Source: Bacillus kexueae (lineage in GTDB: Bacteria > Bacillota > Bacilli > Bacillales > Aeribacillaceae). From it: a stretch of 64,000 bases of DNA. The DNA lies in contig NZ_JALAZE010000002.1 in NCBI RefSeq assembly GCF_022809095.1, positions 496,001 to 560,000 of the forward strand. The letters are read 5' to 3'. The position numbers and the translations under genes were made by a program. Below are positions 29,720 to 40,003 of this stretch, piece by piece (the first letter of the stretch is position 1; each line of letters starts with the position of its first letter). A model generated the notes under the pieces. That model was not told where the DNA came from, ran no database searches, and saw nothing but the letters and a program-made list of their open reading frames with translations.

Positions 29720-30703
29720 ATGCCAGTAATTTCTTATATTGATGCCGTAACGATGGCACTTCGTGAAGAAATGGAACGTGATGAGAAAGTATTTGTACTT
29801 GGTGAAGACGTAGGTAAAAAAGGTGGGGTATTCAAAGCGACACACGGATTGTATGAGCAATTTGGTGAAGCGCGAGTGCTAGATACACCACTTGCTGAAT
29901 CTGCAATTGCCGGCGTAGGTATTGGAGCGGCAATGTACGGAATGCGTCCAGTAGCTGAAATGCAGTTTGCGGACTTTATCATGCCGGCTGTAAACCAAAT
30001 CATTTCAGAAGCAGCTCGTATCCGTTACCGTTCGAATAACGATTGGACTTGTCCAATTACAATTCGTGCACCTTATGGTGGGGGAGTACACGGAGCGCTT
30101 TATCACTCTCAATCCGTTGAAGCAGTGTTTGCAAATCAACCAGGATTAAAGATTGTTATGCCTTCAACACCTTATGATGTGAAAGGACTTTTAAAAGCTG
30201 CAATTCGTGACGAAGATCCGGTGCTATTCTTCGAACATAAGCGTGCTTACCGCTTAATTAAAGGAGAAGTACCTGAAGATGATTACACATTACCAATTGG
30301 CAAAGCGGATGTAAAACGTGAAGGTGAAGACATCACGGTTATCACTTACGGATTATGTGTTCACTTCGCTTTACAAGCGGCAGAGCGTTTAGCAAAAGAC
30401 GGAATTTCCGCTCACATTTTAGACTTACGTACAATTTATCCACTTGATAAAGAAGCAATTATTGAAGCGGCTCAAAAAACAGGTAAAGTACTTCTTGTTA
30501 CAGAGGATAATAAAGAAGGAAGCGTAATGGGTGAAGTATCGGCGATCATTGCTGAAAACTGCTTATTCGATTTAGATGCACCGATTAAGCGTCTAGCTGG
30601 ACCTGATGTACCGGCGATGCCATACGCTCCGACTATGGAGAAATTCTTCATGGTAAACCCAGATAAAGTTGAAAAAGCGATGCGTGAATTAGCGGAATTT
30701 TAA
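29720..30703 (+). CDS. bkdAB: Branched-chain 2-oxoacid dehydrogenase E1 beta
   Basis: Transketolase-fold beta subunit that completes the E1 active site with BkdAA. Typical segments are GEDVGKKGGVFKATHGL (residues 28-44), LAESAIAGVGIGAAMYGMRPVAE and a C-terminal domain with LLVTEDNKEGSVMGE. Length is 327 aa. A GGGGG ribosome site lies just upstream. It stands 37 bases before bkdB. Confidence 0.95.
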   Translation: MPVISYIDAVTMALREEMERDEKVFVLGEDVGKKGGVFKATHGLYEQFGEARVLDTPLAESAIAGVGIGAAMYGMRPVAEMQFADFIMPAVNQIISEAARIRYRSNNDWTCPITIRAPYGGGVHGALYHSQSVEAVFANQPGLKIVMPSTPYDVKGLLKAAIRDEDPVLFFEHKRAYRLIKGEVPEDDYTLPIGKADVKREGEDITVITYGLCVHFALQAAERLAKDGISAHILDLRTIYPLDKEAIIEAAQKTGKVLLVTEDNKEGSVMGEVSAIIAENCLFDLDAPIKRLAGPDVPAMPYAPTMEKFFMVNPDKVEKAMRELAEF

Positions 30704-30740
30704 TTCGAACGAATGGATAGCGACAAGGAGGTAATTCTAA

Positions 30741-32054
30741 GTGGCACTAGAAAAAATGACGATGCCTCAGCTAGGTGAGAGTGTAACGGAAGGTACAATT
30801 GAGAAATGGCTCGTCTCACCAGGGGATAAAGTAAATAAATACGACCCAATTGCAGAAGTAATGACAGACAAAGTAAATGCAGAAGTACCTTCTTCTTTCA
30901 CAGGAGTCATTAAAGAGTTAGTGGCTCAAGAAGGACAAACATTAGCAGTTGGCGAGGTTATTTGTACAATTGAAGTAGAAGGCGGAAGTTCTTCTGAAGC
31001 AGCACCAGCTGAAGAAGTAAAAGAGGAGAAAGTTGAAGAAACTGCTAAACAAGAAGCTGCACCGAAAAAGGCAGCAGTAGCGAAAGACCCAGCGAATAAA
31101 GGTCGCTTCTCTCCAGCAGTATTAAAATTAGCTCAAGAGCATGATATCGATTTATCGCAAGTAGAAGGGTCTGGTAAAGGTGGACGTATTACGCGTAAAG
31201 ATATCTTAGCTCTAGTTGAGTCCGGAAACATTCCGAAAGCTAGCGATAAGCCTGCAGCAGCATCTGCAGTTGAAGCTGCACCACAAGCAGCATCACCTCA
31301 AGCTCAACCTGCTAAGCAAGCGGCTCCGGCGCCTAACGTACCTGTATACCCTGGAGATGTTGAAATTCCTGTGTCTGGTGTACGTAAAGCGATTGCAGCT
31401 AACATGTTACGTAGTAAACATGAAGCTCCGCATGCTTGGACAATGATGGAAGTGGATGTAACAAACCTTGTAGAGTACCGCAACTCAATTAAGGGTGAGT
31501 TTAAGAAGAAGGAAGGATTTAACTTAACATTCTTCGCGTTCTTCGTTAAAGCTGTTGCTCAAGCATTAAAAGAGTTCCCAATGATTAACTCAATGTGGGC
31601 AGGAGATAAAATTGTTCAGAAGAAGGACATCAATATCTCAATCGCCGTAGCGACAGACGATGCTTTATTTGTTCCAGTAATCAAAAATGCGGATGAAAAA
31701 ACGATTAAGGGCATTGCGCGTGAAATTTCTGAACTTGCACATAAAGTACGTACAGGAACATTAAAATCTGACGAAATGCAAGGTGGAACGTTCACTGTAA
31801 ATAACACAGGTTCATTCGGATCAGTTCAATCAATGGGAATCATTAACTATCCTCAAGCTGCAATTTTACAGGTTGAATCCATTGTAAAACGTCCTGTAGT
31901 AATGGATAATGGAATGATTGCTGTTCGTGACATGGTGAACTTATGTATGTCATTAGATCACCGCGTATTAGACGGATTAGTTTGTGGCCGTTTCTTACAA
32001 CGTGTGAAGGAAATTTTAGAAAACACAACAAAAGAAAATACATCTGTATATTAA
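30741..32054 (+). CDS. bkdB: Branched-chain 2-oxoacid dehydrogenase E2 (dihydrolipoyl acyltransferase)
   Basis: Core of the complex. It has one lipoyl domain with the lysine in MTDKVNAEV (about residue 44), an Ala/Glu-rich linker, a peripheral-subunit-binding domain (about 120-157, FSPAVLKLAQEHDIDL), a second Ala/Pro/Gln linker, and the catalytic domain ending in the SLDHRVLDG active site. The start is GTG at 30741, after AAGGAGG. Length is 437 aa. Last gene of the operon, followed by a terminator. Confidence 0.95.
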   Translation: MALEKMTMPQLGESVTEGTIEKWLVSPGDKVNKYDPIAEVMTDKVNAEVPSSFTGVIKELVAQEGQTLAVGEVICTIEVEGGSSSEAAPAEEVKEEKVEETAKQEAAPKKAAVAKDPANKGRFSPAVLKLAQEHDIDLSQVEGSGKGGRITRKDILALVESGNIPKASDKPAAASAVEAAPQAASPQAQPAKQAAPAPNVPVYPGDVEIPVSGVRKAIAANMLRSKHEAPHAWTMMEVDVTNLVEYRNSIKGEFKKKEGFNLTFFAFFVKAVAQALKEFPMINSMWAGDKIVQKKDINISIAVATDDALFVPVIKNADEKTIKGIAREISELAHKVRTGTLKSDEMQGGTFTVNNTGSFGSVQSMGIINYPQAAILQVESIVKRPVVMDNGMIAVRDMVNLCMSLDHRVLDGLVCGRFLQRVKEILENTTKENTSVY

Positions 32055-32061
32055 TAAAAAT

Positions 32062-32096
32062 AGGAGTAGCCTCTTGGTTGCTCCTTTTTATTTTTG
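32062..32096 (+). terminator. Terminator of the bkd operon
   Basis: AGGAGTAGCC pairs with GGTTGCTCCT (two wobble pairs) across TCTT, then TTTTATTTTT. Confidence 0.85.
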
Positions 32097-32317
32097 GTTT
32101 TTTTATACATTGCTGCTAATTTGATTAGAAACTGAAGCGGAAGGCTGCTAGAAAAGTGTCGGCGATTACCTAACGTCGTTTGAACGGGAGGACTCCACGC
32201 ACTGAGAAAAGGAGATACTCCTTATCGCTAGAAGCCGAAACTAGACCGTTCGTACGGACAGCGTCAGCCTTTCGCATCTTAACACCTTTCTTCAATTCAA
32301 TAATTACGCGAACGTCA
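32097..32317. other. Intergenic DNA with GC-richer relic
   Basis: No gene is seen. The stretch 32138-32275 is GC-richer than its surroundings and contains GGAGGACTCC and GGAGATACTCC, reminiscent of the GC-rich intergenic repeats common in Bacillaceae, but there is no matching copy elsewhere in the window. Confidence 0.3.
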
Positions 32318-32346
32318 TTGAACGACCGCTCAATCTATAATAAAAT
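32318..32346 (+). promoter_or_regulatory. Candidate sigma-A promoter for mutAB
   Basis: TTGAAC, a 17-base spacer, and TAAAAT at 32341-32346. The expected start near 32353 falls inside the large inverted repeat that follows. Confidence 0.5.
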
Positions 32347-32350
32347 AAAA

Positions 32351-32397
32351 AATAGTTAAATATTTTTGTTTTTTCAAAAATATTTATCTTAACTATT
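32351..32397. promoter_or_regulatory. Long AT-rich inverted repeat at the mutA promoter
   Basis: The left arm (32351-32368, AATAGTTAAATATTTTTG) pairs with the right arm (32375-32397) except for a four- to five-base bulge, with a 6-base loop. Lying over the predicted transcription start, it fits an operator or a 5' mRNA hairpin. No T-tract follows. Confidence 0.55.
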
Positions 32398-32470
32398 GTA
32401 ATAATTCGAAGATCGGGCATTGAAAAATGATTTTATGGACAACTTTGGGGCTTTGAAAATTTGATGATTT

Positions 32471-32513
32471 GAAAGGGGGAAGCTTCTTCTTAATAGAAGA
32501 AAGCGCGGTCATG
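32471..32513 (+). promoter_or_regulatory. Hairpin between ribosome site and start codon of mutA
   Basis: A strong Shine-Dalgarno, GAAAGGGGG (32471-32479), lies 31 bases before ATG 32511, too far to work directly. Between them GCTTCTTCT and AGAAGAAAGC form a 9-bp stem with one bulged A and a TAAT loop (32482-32504). Folding it out leaves about 8 bases of spacing, close to ideal. Confidence 0.6.
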
Positions 32514-34373
32514 TCAAATAATGCTCAATTCCAATCTGTAACATACGAGGATTGGTTAAAAGCAGCGGAAGCACAGTTAAAGGGGAAGCCGATTGAGAAT
32601 ATTTTTTCAAAAACATATGAAGGGCTAGTTATTAAGCCATTATATGATGCTAATGATTCTCAAGCTAACTTGGCACTTCGTGATTTCTCTAATCGGAAGA
32701 AGGGCTGGAACATTGCTCAATTAGTGATTGGGGACACTCCTGAAGAGTTAAATCGCCAATTGTTACAAGCAATTAAACGTGGGCAAAATTCGCTACATTT
32801 TTCTGTAGATGAAGTTACCCATGTCGATCAATTAGAAGTGATCTTTCACAATATCGATGTTACAATGTGTACTTTTTTCATTGATGCAACTACAAATCGT
32901 GCATTTTTACCATTGCTTATGAGTTATTGTGAAAGAAAAGGAATAGCGCCATCTAGTATAAAAGGTTCCATTGCGATCGATCCATTTTATGAAATGATTG
33001 AATATGGAAAAGATGATTCTACATTTGAAGAGGCAGTATCTTTTATTGAATCATCAATAACATGGGCGAGAGAAAGTCAATTACACATTCAGTTGATTTT
33101 AGTACGTGGGGCCGAATTTCATGAAGCGGGTGCTCATGCGATACAAGAATTAACGTATGCTTTCTTGCAAAGTATCGAATTGTTGGAAGCGCTTACGGAT
33201 AAAGGGTTCTCAATTGATGAACTAGTACCATACTTCCAGTTTTCATTTTCCGTTAGCTCCGACTTTTTTATGGAAATTGCTAAACTTCGAGCAGCTAAAA
33301 CAATTTGGAATTCCATTGCAGCTGCCTATGGCGCAAAAGAAGAGAACAGGAACATTCATTTACATGCGCAAACATCAAACTGGAATAAGTCTCAGTTAGA
33401 TACGCATGTCAATTTATTGCGGACAACAAACGAAGCTTTCGCAGCCGTAATTGGAGGGGTAGATTATTTAACGATCGTACCGTTCGATAATGTCATGCAT
33501 ACAAGCGAGCTTGGAGAGCGAATTGCTCGTAATATACACTTTATCCTACAAGAGGAGAGTTTTCTTCATAAAGTACAAGACCCTGCGGGGGGATCATACT
33601 TTGTTGAATCGTTAACGGAACAAGTAACCGAAAAAGTGTGGGAAAATATTCAGCGTTATGAAAAAGAAGGAGGCTTTATTGCTCAGTTTTTAAAAGGAAC
33701 GATTCAAGGTGAAATTGATAAGACATACGAAGAAAAAGTAAGCGACCTTAAAAATCGTCAACAATTATTAATTGGAACGAACATCTATGCCAATATTGAC
33801 GACCATTTGCTAGATGAAAAACGAGAGCGACGTGATACATGGATTACTGTGTCGACGATTGAAGAATGTTATAGCGCCATGAATGCGAATAGTGGTTCTG
33901 TTCAACCCCTACAGAAATCATTTGAAAAACAAGAGCAAAAAACTCGTCCCGTTATCAAAAAAAGGTGGGCGGAACCGTTTGAACATTTACGAAAAAGAGC
34001 GCAATCTTATAAGAATCAAAATGGATCATTCCCTCAAGTGGCTGTTGTGACAGTTGGAAAGCTAAAAGATTATAAACCTCGTCTAGATTTCGTTAAAGGG
34101 GTTATGGCGACGGGTGGCGTTGTTGTAAACGAATATGAATTACATGACAGAATAACGGAACAAGTAATCATTTTATGCGGAGCATCTGATGATTATAAAG
34201 AACTATCTATTGGTGAAATAAATCGTCTAAAACAGAAAGGATGGCTATGGGTAGTAGGGAAAGAAAGTGAAGGAAATCGTGATTGGCCGGTTGATCAGTT
34301 CGTATATTCTGGTGTGAATGTTCTTCAATTACTGGAAGAGATGCATCAACTATTGGGGGTGGAGAACGAATGA
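32511..34373 (+). CDS. mutA: Methylmalonyl-CoA mutase small subunit
   Basis: Non-catalytic partner of MutB in the heterodimeric B12-dependent mutase. It has a TIM-barrel-like N-terminal domain ([36 protein letters not shown] about residue 360) and a flavodoxin-like C-terminal domain that lacks the DxHxxG cobalamin motif, as expected for the small subunit. ATG 32511 gives 620 aa; an upstream TTG (32469) is possible but would precede the only good ribosome site. It overlaps mutB by four bases. Confidence 0.93.
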   Translation: MSNNAQFQSVTYEDWLKAAEAQLKGKPIENIFSKTYEGLVIKPLYDANDSQANLALRDFSNRKKGWNIAQLVIGDTPEELNRQLLQAIKRGQNSLHFSVDEVTHVDQLEVIFHNIDVTMCTFFIDATTNRAFLPLLMSYCERKGIAPSSIKGSIAIDPFYEMIEYGKDDSTFEEAVSFIESSITWARESQLHIQLILVRGAEFHEAGAHAIQELTYAFLQSIELLEALTDKGFSIDELVPYFQFSFSVSSDFFMEIAKLRAAKTIWNSIAAAYGAKEENRNIHLHAQTSNWNKSQLDTHVNLLRTTNEAFAAVIGGVDYLTIVPFDNVMHTSELGERIARNIHFILQEESFLHKVQDPAGGSYFVESLTEQVTEKVWENIQRYEKEGGFIAQFLKGTIQGEIDKTYEEKVSDLKNRQQLLIGTNIYANIDDHLLDEKRERRDTWITVSTIEECYSAMNANSGSVQPLQKSFEKQEQKTRPVIKKRWAEPFEHLRKRAQSYKNQNGSFPQVAVVTVGKLKDYKPRLDFVKGVMATGGVVVNEYELHDRITEQVIILCGASDDYKELSIGEINRLKQKGWLWVVGKESEGNRDWPVDQFVYSGVNVLQLLEEMHQLLGVENE

Positions 34374-36520
34374 GAAAAATAGATTTCGATAAAGTTCCAT
34401 TATTGAAGACAGGGCAGACAGTATCGACTCCAGAAGTAGATACTTTCTTAACGAATGAAGCCATTCATGTTAAAGGATTGTACACTGCAGAAGACACGAA
34501 ATCTCTCTCTCATCTCCATACTTATCCAGGCATCCCGCCCTATGTTAGAGGTCCATATGCAACGATGTATACAAGTCGTCCATGGACAATTAGGCAGTAT
34601 GCAGGGTTTTCAACGGCAGAAGAAAGCAATGCATTTTATCGAAGAAATTTGGAAATGGGACAAAAAGGATTGTCCGTTGCCTTTGATTTAGCCACGCACA
34701 GAGGTTATGACTCCGATCACCCTCGAGTTGTAGGAGATGTTGGAAAAGCGGGTGTAGCAATTGATTCCATTCTCGACATGAAAATCTTATTCGATGGTAT
34801 TCCGCTTGATAAGATGTCCGTATCGATGACGATGAATGGAGCGGTCTTACCGGTAATGGCCTTTTATATTGTTACTGCTGAAGAACAAGGAGTAAAAAAA
34901 GAACAATTATCTGGAACTATACAAAATGATATTTTAAAAGAATATATGGTGCGAAATACGTACATCTATCCGCCTGAAACATCTATGCGAATAATTGGTG
35001 ATATTTTTGCCTATACAGCTAAGAATATGCCAAAGTTCAACAGCATTAGTATTTCAGGGTACCATATGCAAGAAGCAGGAGCGCCTGCTGATTTAGAATT
35101 AGCCTATACACTCGCAGATGGTCTTGAGTATATTCGAACGGGATTAGATGCTGGGTTATCGATTGACCAATTTGCGCCACGTCTATCCTTCTTCTGGGCA
35201 ATTGGAATGAACTACTTCATGGAAGTAGCAAAAATGAGAGCAGCAAGATTTATGTGGGCAAACATCGTAAAGCAATTCAATCCGAATAACCCTAAATCGC
35301 TTGCTCTTCGTACACATTCACAAACATCCGGATGGAGTTTAACGGAACAAGATCCGTTTAATAATGTTGTTCGAACTTGTATAGAAGCGCATGCAGCTGC
35401 GATGGGGCACACTCAATCACTTCACACCAATGCACTAGATGAAGCGATAGCGCTTCCGACTGACTTTTCTGCTCGTATTGCACGAAATACTCAATTGTAT
35501 TTACAAGAAGAAACGGAAATATGTCGTGTGATTGATCCTTGGGCGGGTTCATATTATGTAGAATCTTTAACTGATGAATTAATCAAAAGAGCGACAAAGC
35601 ATATTGAAGAGGTAGAAAGTCTTGGTGGAATGGCAAAAGCCATTGAAACAGGATTACCTAAAATGCGCATCGAAGAAGCGGCGGCAAGAAGGCAAGCACG
35701 GATTGATTCAGGTGCAGAGTCCATTATCGGAGTCAATAAATTCCGTTTGGATCAAGAGGAACCAATAGATATTTTAAGCATTGATAACACAGAAGTACGC
35801 AAAAAGCAAATCGCTCGAATTGAAGAGTTAAAACAGCATCGCGATGAAGAAAAAGTCCAAAACGCACTTCAAGCCATTACAGAAGCTACACAAACAGGGA
35901 AAGGGAACTTACTTGAATTATCGGTAGAAGCTGCGAGATGCCGAGCTACTTTAGGAGAAATATCATCTGCCATTGAAAAAGTTTCAAAAAGACACCGTGC
36001 GGTCATTCGTTCAGTAAGTGGTGTTTACGGTTCTGAATATTCGAATGAAGAGGAAATTGAAGCGGTACGTAAGCGGACAGATGAGTTTTATGAATTAGAA
36101 GGGCGTCGCCCGAGAATTTTAGTGGCGAAAATGGGACAAGATGGCCATGATCGTGGGGCGAAGGTTGTGGCGACAGCGTATGCTGATTTAGGATTTGATG
36201 TTGATATTGGTCCGCTATTTCAAACTCCTCAAGAAACAGCTCAACAAGCGGTTGAAAACGATGTCCATATCGTTGGAATGAGTTCATTAGCTGGTGGTCA
36301 CAAAACATTATTACCAGAGCTAGTTCAAGAGTTGAAGAAGTTAGGGCGTGAAGATATCGTTGTTATAATCGGGGGTGTTATTCCTCCGCAAGACTATTCC
36401 TTCTTAGAGGAGAATGGAGCGGATGCAATCTTCGGCCCGGGAACTGTTATCCCAACAGCAGCGATGAAAATTTTAGATATCGTGTACGAGCGTCTTGGAT
36501 ATGAGGAAGTGCCTCAATAA
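34370..36520 (+). CDS. mutB: Methylmalonyl-CoA mutase large subunit
   Basis: Adenosylcobalamin-dependent rearrangement of (R)-methylmalonyl-CoA to succinyl-CoA. The catalytic barrel ([18 protein letters not shown], about residues 68-85; [19 protein letters not shown]) and the C-terminal B12 domain with GQDGHDRG (DxHxxG, about residue 595) and the later [10 protein letters not shown] are intact. Length is 716 aa. It overlaps mutA (ATGA) and meaB (one base). The route serves propionyl-CoA from valine, isoleucine or odd-chain fatty acids. Confidence 0.96.
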   Translation: MRKIDFDKVPLLKTGQTVSTPEVDTFLTNEAIHVKGLYTAEDTKSLSHLHTYPGIPPYVRGPYATMYTSRPWTIRQYAGFSTAEESNAFYRRNLEMGQKGLSVAFDLATHRGYDSDHPRVVGDVGKAGVAIDSILDMKILFDGIPLDKMSVSMTMNGAVLPVMAFYIVTAEEQGVKKEQLSGTIQNDILKEYMVRNTYIYPPETSMRIIGDIFAYTAKNMPKFNSISISGYHMQEAGAPADLELAYTLADGLEYIRTGLDAGLSIDQFAPRLSFFWAIGMNYFMEVAKMRAARFMWANIVKQFNPNNPKSLALRTHSQTSGWSLTEQDPFNNVVRTCIEAHAAAMGHTQSLHTNALDEAIALPTDFSARIARNTQLYLQEETEICRVIDPWAGSYYVESLTDELIKRATKHIEEVESLGGMAKAIETGLPKMRIEEAAARRQARIDSGAESIIGVNKFRLDQEEPIDILSIDNTEVRKKQIARIEELKQHRDEEKVQNALQAITEATQTGKGNLLELSVEAARCRATLGEISSAIEKVSKRHRAVIRSVSGVYGSEYSNEEEIEAVRKRTDEFYELEGRRPRILVAKMGQDGHDRGAKVVATAYADLGFDVDIGPLFQTPQETAQQAVENDVHIVGMSSLAGGHKTLLPELVQELKKLGREDIVVIIGGVIPPQDYSFLEENGADAIFGPGTVIPTAAMKILDIVYERLGYEEVPQ

Positions 36521-37524
36521 TGGTGAAAAAACGAAAAGAGAAATCGATTGAAGAATTGGTTCAAGGGGTTTTAAATGGAGATCGAGTCACGCTTGCTCAA
36601 GCGATTACACTCGTTGAAAGTAATTCAATTCGTCACTTTGAGAGAGCACAGCAATTAATTGAAGCTGTTCTTCCTCATCAAAAGCAATCGATTCGAATCG
36701 GTATTACGGGTGTTCCGGGTGCTGGAAAAAGCACTTTTATCGATACATTTGGGTCTTTTCTAACTGGATTGGGATTGAAAGTTGCTGTCTTAGCAGTAGA
36801 CCCGTCAAGCAATGTTTCCAAAGGTAGCATTTTAGGAGATAAAACGAGAATGGAACGCTTATCTCGAGATGTGCATGCTTTTATTCGACCATCTCCTTCT
36901 GGTGGAACATTAGGAGGCGTGAGTAGAAAAACGCGTGAAACGATATTGCTGTGTGAAGCGGCAGGGTATGATGTGATTCTGGTGGAAACGGTTGGCGTTG
37001 GTCAAAGTGAATACGTCGTTCGAAGTATGGTCGACTTCTTTTTGCTCATCCTTTTGACAGGTGCAGGGGACGAACTTCAAGCGATGAAAAAAGGAATTAT
37101 GGAACTTCCTGACCTTGTCGTTATTCATAAAGCGGATGGAGACAATGTAGAGAAGGCCGAAAAAGTAAAAGAAGAAATGAACATGATGTTACATGTATTA
37201 CGCTCATATACCGAAGGCTGGGAAACAAAAGCGGTCACCGCATCGAGCATAAAAGAAACCGGTATTGATTCAATATGGAACGTCATCCAGACCTTCATTC
37301 AAACAACGAATAATAATGGGGTATTTCAAAAGCGGAGAAAAACACAGCAACTAGAGTGGTTACATGCGATGATTAAAGAACACATAGAGCGCCATTTTTA
37401 TAACGATCCGGAGGTTAAGGAACTTGTTCCTAAATTAGAAACTGAAATTATTGAAGGGAAGCGTGCTGTATCCTCGTCTGCTTTGCAGTTGGTAGGCCTT
37501 TATTACGAAAAATTAAAGCGTTAA
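36520..37524 (+). CDS. meaB: Methylmalonyl-CoA mutase-associated GTPase MeaB
   Basis: G3E-family P-loop GTPase that loads and protects the B12 cofactor of the mutase. Walker A GVPGAGKST (about residues 65-73), the switch region VDPSSNVSKGSILGDKTRM, GVGQSEYVV and base-recognition HKAD are present. Length is 334 aa. ATG overlaps the mutB stop (TAATG), which ties it to MutB rather than to the old ArgK name. Confidence 0.95.
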   Translation: MVKKRKEKSIEELVQGVLNGDRVTLAQAITLVESNSIRHFERAQQLIEAVLPHQKQSIRIGITGVPGAGKSTFIDTFGSFLTGLGLKVAVLAVDPSSNVSKGSILGDKTRMERLSRDVHAFIRPSPSGGTLGGVSRKTRETILLCEAAGYDVILVETVGVGQSEYVVRSMVDFFLLILLTGAGDELQAMKKGIMELPDLVVIHKADGDNVEKAEKVKEEMNMMLHVLRSYTEGWETKAVTASSIKETGIDSIWNVIQTFIQTTNNNGVFQKRRKTQQLEWLHAMIKEHIERHFYNDPEVKELVPKLETEIIEGKRAVSSSALQLVGLYYEKLKR

Positions 37525-37596
37525 TCGATTGCATCTACAACCTCTTACATTGTAAGATAACAATAGACTGTTAATAAGAATAAAGGAGCGAGGTAC

Positions 37597-38034
37597 GTGA
37601 ATATCGATTTTAATTTGTTTATGAACGATATCGTTCGCCAAGCGCGTGAAGAAATAGAGGCGGCTGGTTATACACAACTAAGAACACCAGAAGAAGTAGA
37701 AGAGGCATTTCAGAGAAAAGGCACAACGCTTGTTATGATTAATTCTGTATGTGGATGTGCTGGAGGGATTGCTCGTCCTGCGGCTGCTCACGCTATTCAC
37801 TATGATAAGCGACCTGATCAACTTGTAACTGTATTCGCTGGACAAGATAAAGAAGCCACAGAGAAGGCAAGGTCTTATTTTACAGGTTATCCACCGTCTT
37901 CACCATCATTCGCTTTATTAAAAGATGGAGAAATCTTAACAATGGTCGAGCGTCATGAAATTGAAGGTCATGACCCGATGTCTGTTGTGACAAAACTTCA
38001 AAATTATTTTGAAGAATATTGTGAAGAAGTGTAA
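37597..38034 (+). CDS. brxB: Bacilliredoxin BrxB (YqiW family)
   Basis: A 145-aa thiol-disulfide protein that removes bacillithiol from mixed disulfides. The active-site CGC motif is in [15 protein letters not shown] (about residues 53-55). Other conserved stretches are [13 protein letters not shown] and [14 protein letters not shown]. The GTG start follows AAAGGAGCGAGG. It has its own terminator and stands next to yqjA, as in B. subtilis. Confidence 0.94.
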   Translation: MNIDFNLFMNDIVRQAREEIEAAGYTQLRTPEEVEEAFQRKGTTLVMINSVCGCAGGIARPAAAHAIHYDKRPDQLVTVFAGQDKEATEKARSYFTGYPPSSPSFALLKDGEILTMVERHEIEGHDPMSVVTKLQNYFEEYCEEV

Positions 38035-38038
38035 AGGT

Positions 38039-38076
38039 TAAAAGATGATCCACGAATGTGGGATCATCTTTTTTTA
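38039..38076 (+). terminator. Terminator after brxB
   Basis: AAGATGATCCCAC-type left arm pairs with GTGGGATCATCTT, followed by seven Ts. Repeat copy 3 starts directly after. Confidence 0.92.
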
Positions 38077-38252
38077 TTGTTACAAAAAGTTTAAGTTCAA
38101 TAAAGTGTTAAAGTATTCTCTTTACAGTTTTATTGGTGTCTAGCTCCATGCGCCATCAGCTCGGGTCGCTTCGGCCTTGCTGTTGCGACGGAAGCCTCCT
38201 CGCAGGTCCTCCAGCGCCCTTCGCCGATAAGCGGGCGCTTTGCGCTTTTCTT
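38077..38252 (+). repeat. Dispersed repeat, copy 3 (lacks the tail)
   Basis: Shares the AT-rich head and GC-rich middle of the 294-bp element, then diverges after CGCCCTTCGCC and ends in its own GCGGGCGCTTTGCGCTTTTC. The tail module with the TGATCGATCA and CCCCGG inverted repeats is absent. Confidence 0.85.
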
Positions 38253-38475
38253 ACCTTCAGACAATTCTTAGTAGTGAGAAACAAATTATATGCCTTCAAT
38301 GAATATAGCCAAGATAAAAGGGTTTGAAAATCTGTCGAGATTAATAAAAGATTTAAGGATAATTATGACTTAAACTTTATTCATTCTCCAATTTCAATTA
38401 GAATAAAATGGTGCTCTGTTTATAGTGTTCGGGCTTTAAAAACGAAAGAGAGATGTAATATGAAGGAGAAGAATA
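38253..38475. other. Intergenic region before yqjA
   Basis: About 220 bases, AT-rich, with no gene, terminator or clear promoter. Only the yqjA ribosome site (AAGGAGAAG) at its end can be assigned. Confidence 0.4.
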
Positions 38476-39450
38476 ATGAAGAAGTTTTCAATCGGCTATC
38501 GAACCATTAAAACAGCGGTCGGAACTCCGATTGCCATCTGGATAGCTCAATTGCTTGAACTTGAAAACTACGTATCAGCGGGAATTATTACCGTCTTATG
38601 TATTCAAATTACAAAAAAACGCTCATTGCAAAGTGCGTGGGCAAGGTTTCTAGCGTGTTCGATTGCAATGGTTTTTTCATCCATTTTCTTTGAAGTGTTT
38701 GGCTATCAACCGATAAGTATAGGATTATTGCTACTCATCTTTATCCCAACGACCGTTATGGCCAAAGCAAAAGAAGGGATTGTCACCAGTACCGTCATTA
38801 TTTTACATATTTATTCTGCAAATGCGTTCTCGATTGGATTAATTGTTAATGAACTTCTATTAATCGTAATCGGAATTGGCGTAGCATTACTTATGAATGT
38901 ATATATGCCCAGCTTTGAAAATAAACTGAAAGCTTATCGAGTAGAAATTGAAGAAAAGTTTTCAAAAATGTTTTGTGAAATTATCAACTTCCTTCTTAAT
39001 GGGGATAGTGATTGGGATGGAAAAGAAATCACAGAAACAGCCAAGTTATTAGAAGATGCGAAAACATTAGCGCTTAGAAATGTTGAAAATCAAGTGCTTC
39101 GTCACGAAGATTTATACTATCATTATTTTAAGATGCGAGAAAAGCAATTTGAAATTATCGAGCGTGTTTTACCTACGGTAGCATCGATTTCTACAAATGT
39201 TGAACAAGCGAAAATTATCGCTCAGTTCATTGAAGAACTGCGATTGCATATTCATCCAGGGAATACAGCAAATAAGTTTTTACGGAAATTGCATGCCTTA
39301 TCACGGCAATTTCAAGAAATGCCCTTACCGAGATCAAGAGAGGAATTTGAAACGAGGGCAGCCCTACTACACTTCTTAAATGAGATGGAACGGTATTTAG
39401 TTATTAAAAGTCAATATAAAGGGTTTCCTCATGATAAACATAAGCATTAG
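38476..39450 (+). CDS. yqjA: Aromatic acid exporter family protein (YqjA-like)
   Basis: An N-terminal membrane part (about residues 1-145) with four to five closely packed helices, starting MKKFSIGYRTIKTAVGTPIAIWIAQ, and a soluble helical C-terminal domain (about 150-324). This is the ArAE_1 plus ArAE_1_C layout of Gram-positive FUSC-like proteins. The substrate is unknown. Length is 324 aa. It is followed after 30 bases by an L,D-transpeptidase gene, probably co-transcribed. Confidence 0.88.
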   Translation: MKKFSIGYRTIKTAVGTPIAIWIAQLLELENYVSAGIITVLCIQITKKRSLQSAWARFLACSIAMVFSSIFFEVFGYQPISIGLLLLIFIPTTVMAKAKEGIVTSTVIILHIYSANAFSIGLIVNELLLIVIGIGVALLMNVYMPSFENKLKAYRVEIEEKFSKMFCEIINFLLNGDSDWDGKEITETAKLLEDAKTLALRNVENQVLRHEDLYYHYFKMREKQFEIIERVLPTVASISTNVEQAKIIAQFIEELRLHIHPGNTANKFLRKLHALSRQFQEMPLPRSREEFETRAALLHFLNEMERYLVIKSQYKGFPHDKHKH

Positions 39451-39480
39451 CCATACTAAAGAGAAAAAGGGTGTTGAGCG

Positions 39481-39987
39481 ATGAAAAGTCTTTTACTCCT
39501 TTTTCTCTTTTTTTCTCCCATTTGGCCACTTGGTCAAAATCCGTTACCAGGTGACCCGTTTTTGATTGTGAATAAAAAAACGAATGAAATAGCTTATATT
39601 CACGAGGGGATTGTAAAAGAGACGTATCAAGTTGCGACGGGAAAATCTGAAGAGTTAACACCTGTTGGTCTATTTACAGTTACGGTTAAAGCAGTGGATC
39701 CTTATTACCGAAAGAAAAATATTCCAGGTGGTGCGGATGAAAACCCTCTTGGAACACGGTGGATTGGTTTTGATGCTGAGAAAACCGATGGGCGCATTTA
39801 TGGAATTCATGGAACTAACCGTCCGGATCTTATTGGAGAATATGTATCGAATGGGTGTATAAGAATGAGAAATCAAGATGTTGAAACAATGTTTAACAAA
39901 ATTCCACTCGGTACAAAAGTTTTAATTGTAAATGAACGCTCGTCTTTTGAGGAGTTAGGAAAACAACACGGAGCAATTCGGCCCTGA
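39481..39987 (+). CDS. Secreted L,D-transpeptidase (YkuD domain)
   Basis: A 168-aa exported protein. It has an N-terminal hydrophobic signal segment (residues 3-17), then a YkuD catalytic domain with GIHGTNRPDLIGEYVSNGCI (about residues 102-121), where the Cys of SNGCIRM is the nucleophile and the preceding His is conserved. Such enzymes make 3-3 cross-links or modify peptidoglycan in the wall or spore cortex. No LysM domain is present, unlike YkuD itself. It precedes a bidirectional terminator. Confidence 0.9.
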   Translation: MKSLLLLFLFFSPIWPLGQNPLPGDPFLIVNKKTNEIAYIHEGIVKETYQVATGKSEELTPVGLFTVTVKAVDPYYRKKNIPGGADENPLGTRWIGFDAEKTDGRIYGIHGTNRPDLIGEYVSNGCIRMRNQDVETMFNKIPLGTKVLIVNERSSFEELGKQHGAIRP

Positions 39988-40003
39988 GGTGTGAAAAAGC
40001 AAA

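Noticed and set aside
38133-38327. 64-codon frame starting inside repeat copy 3
   Set aside because: It is made mostly of repeat sequence and is not preserved in the other copies.
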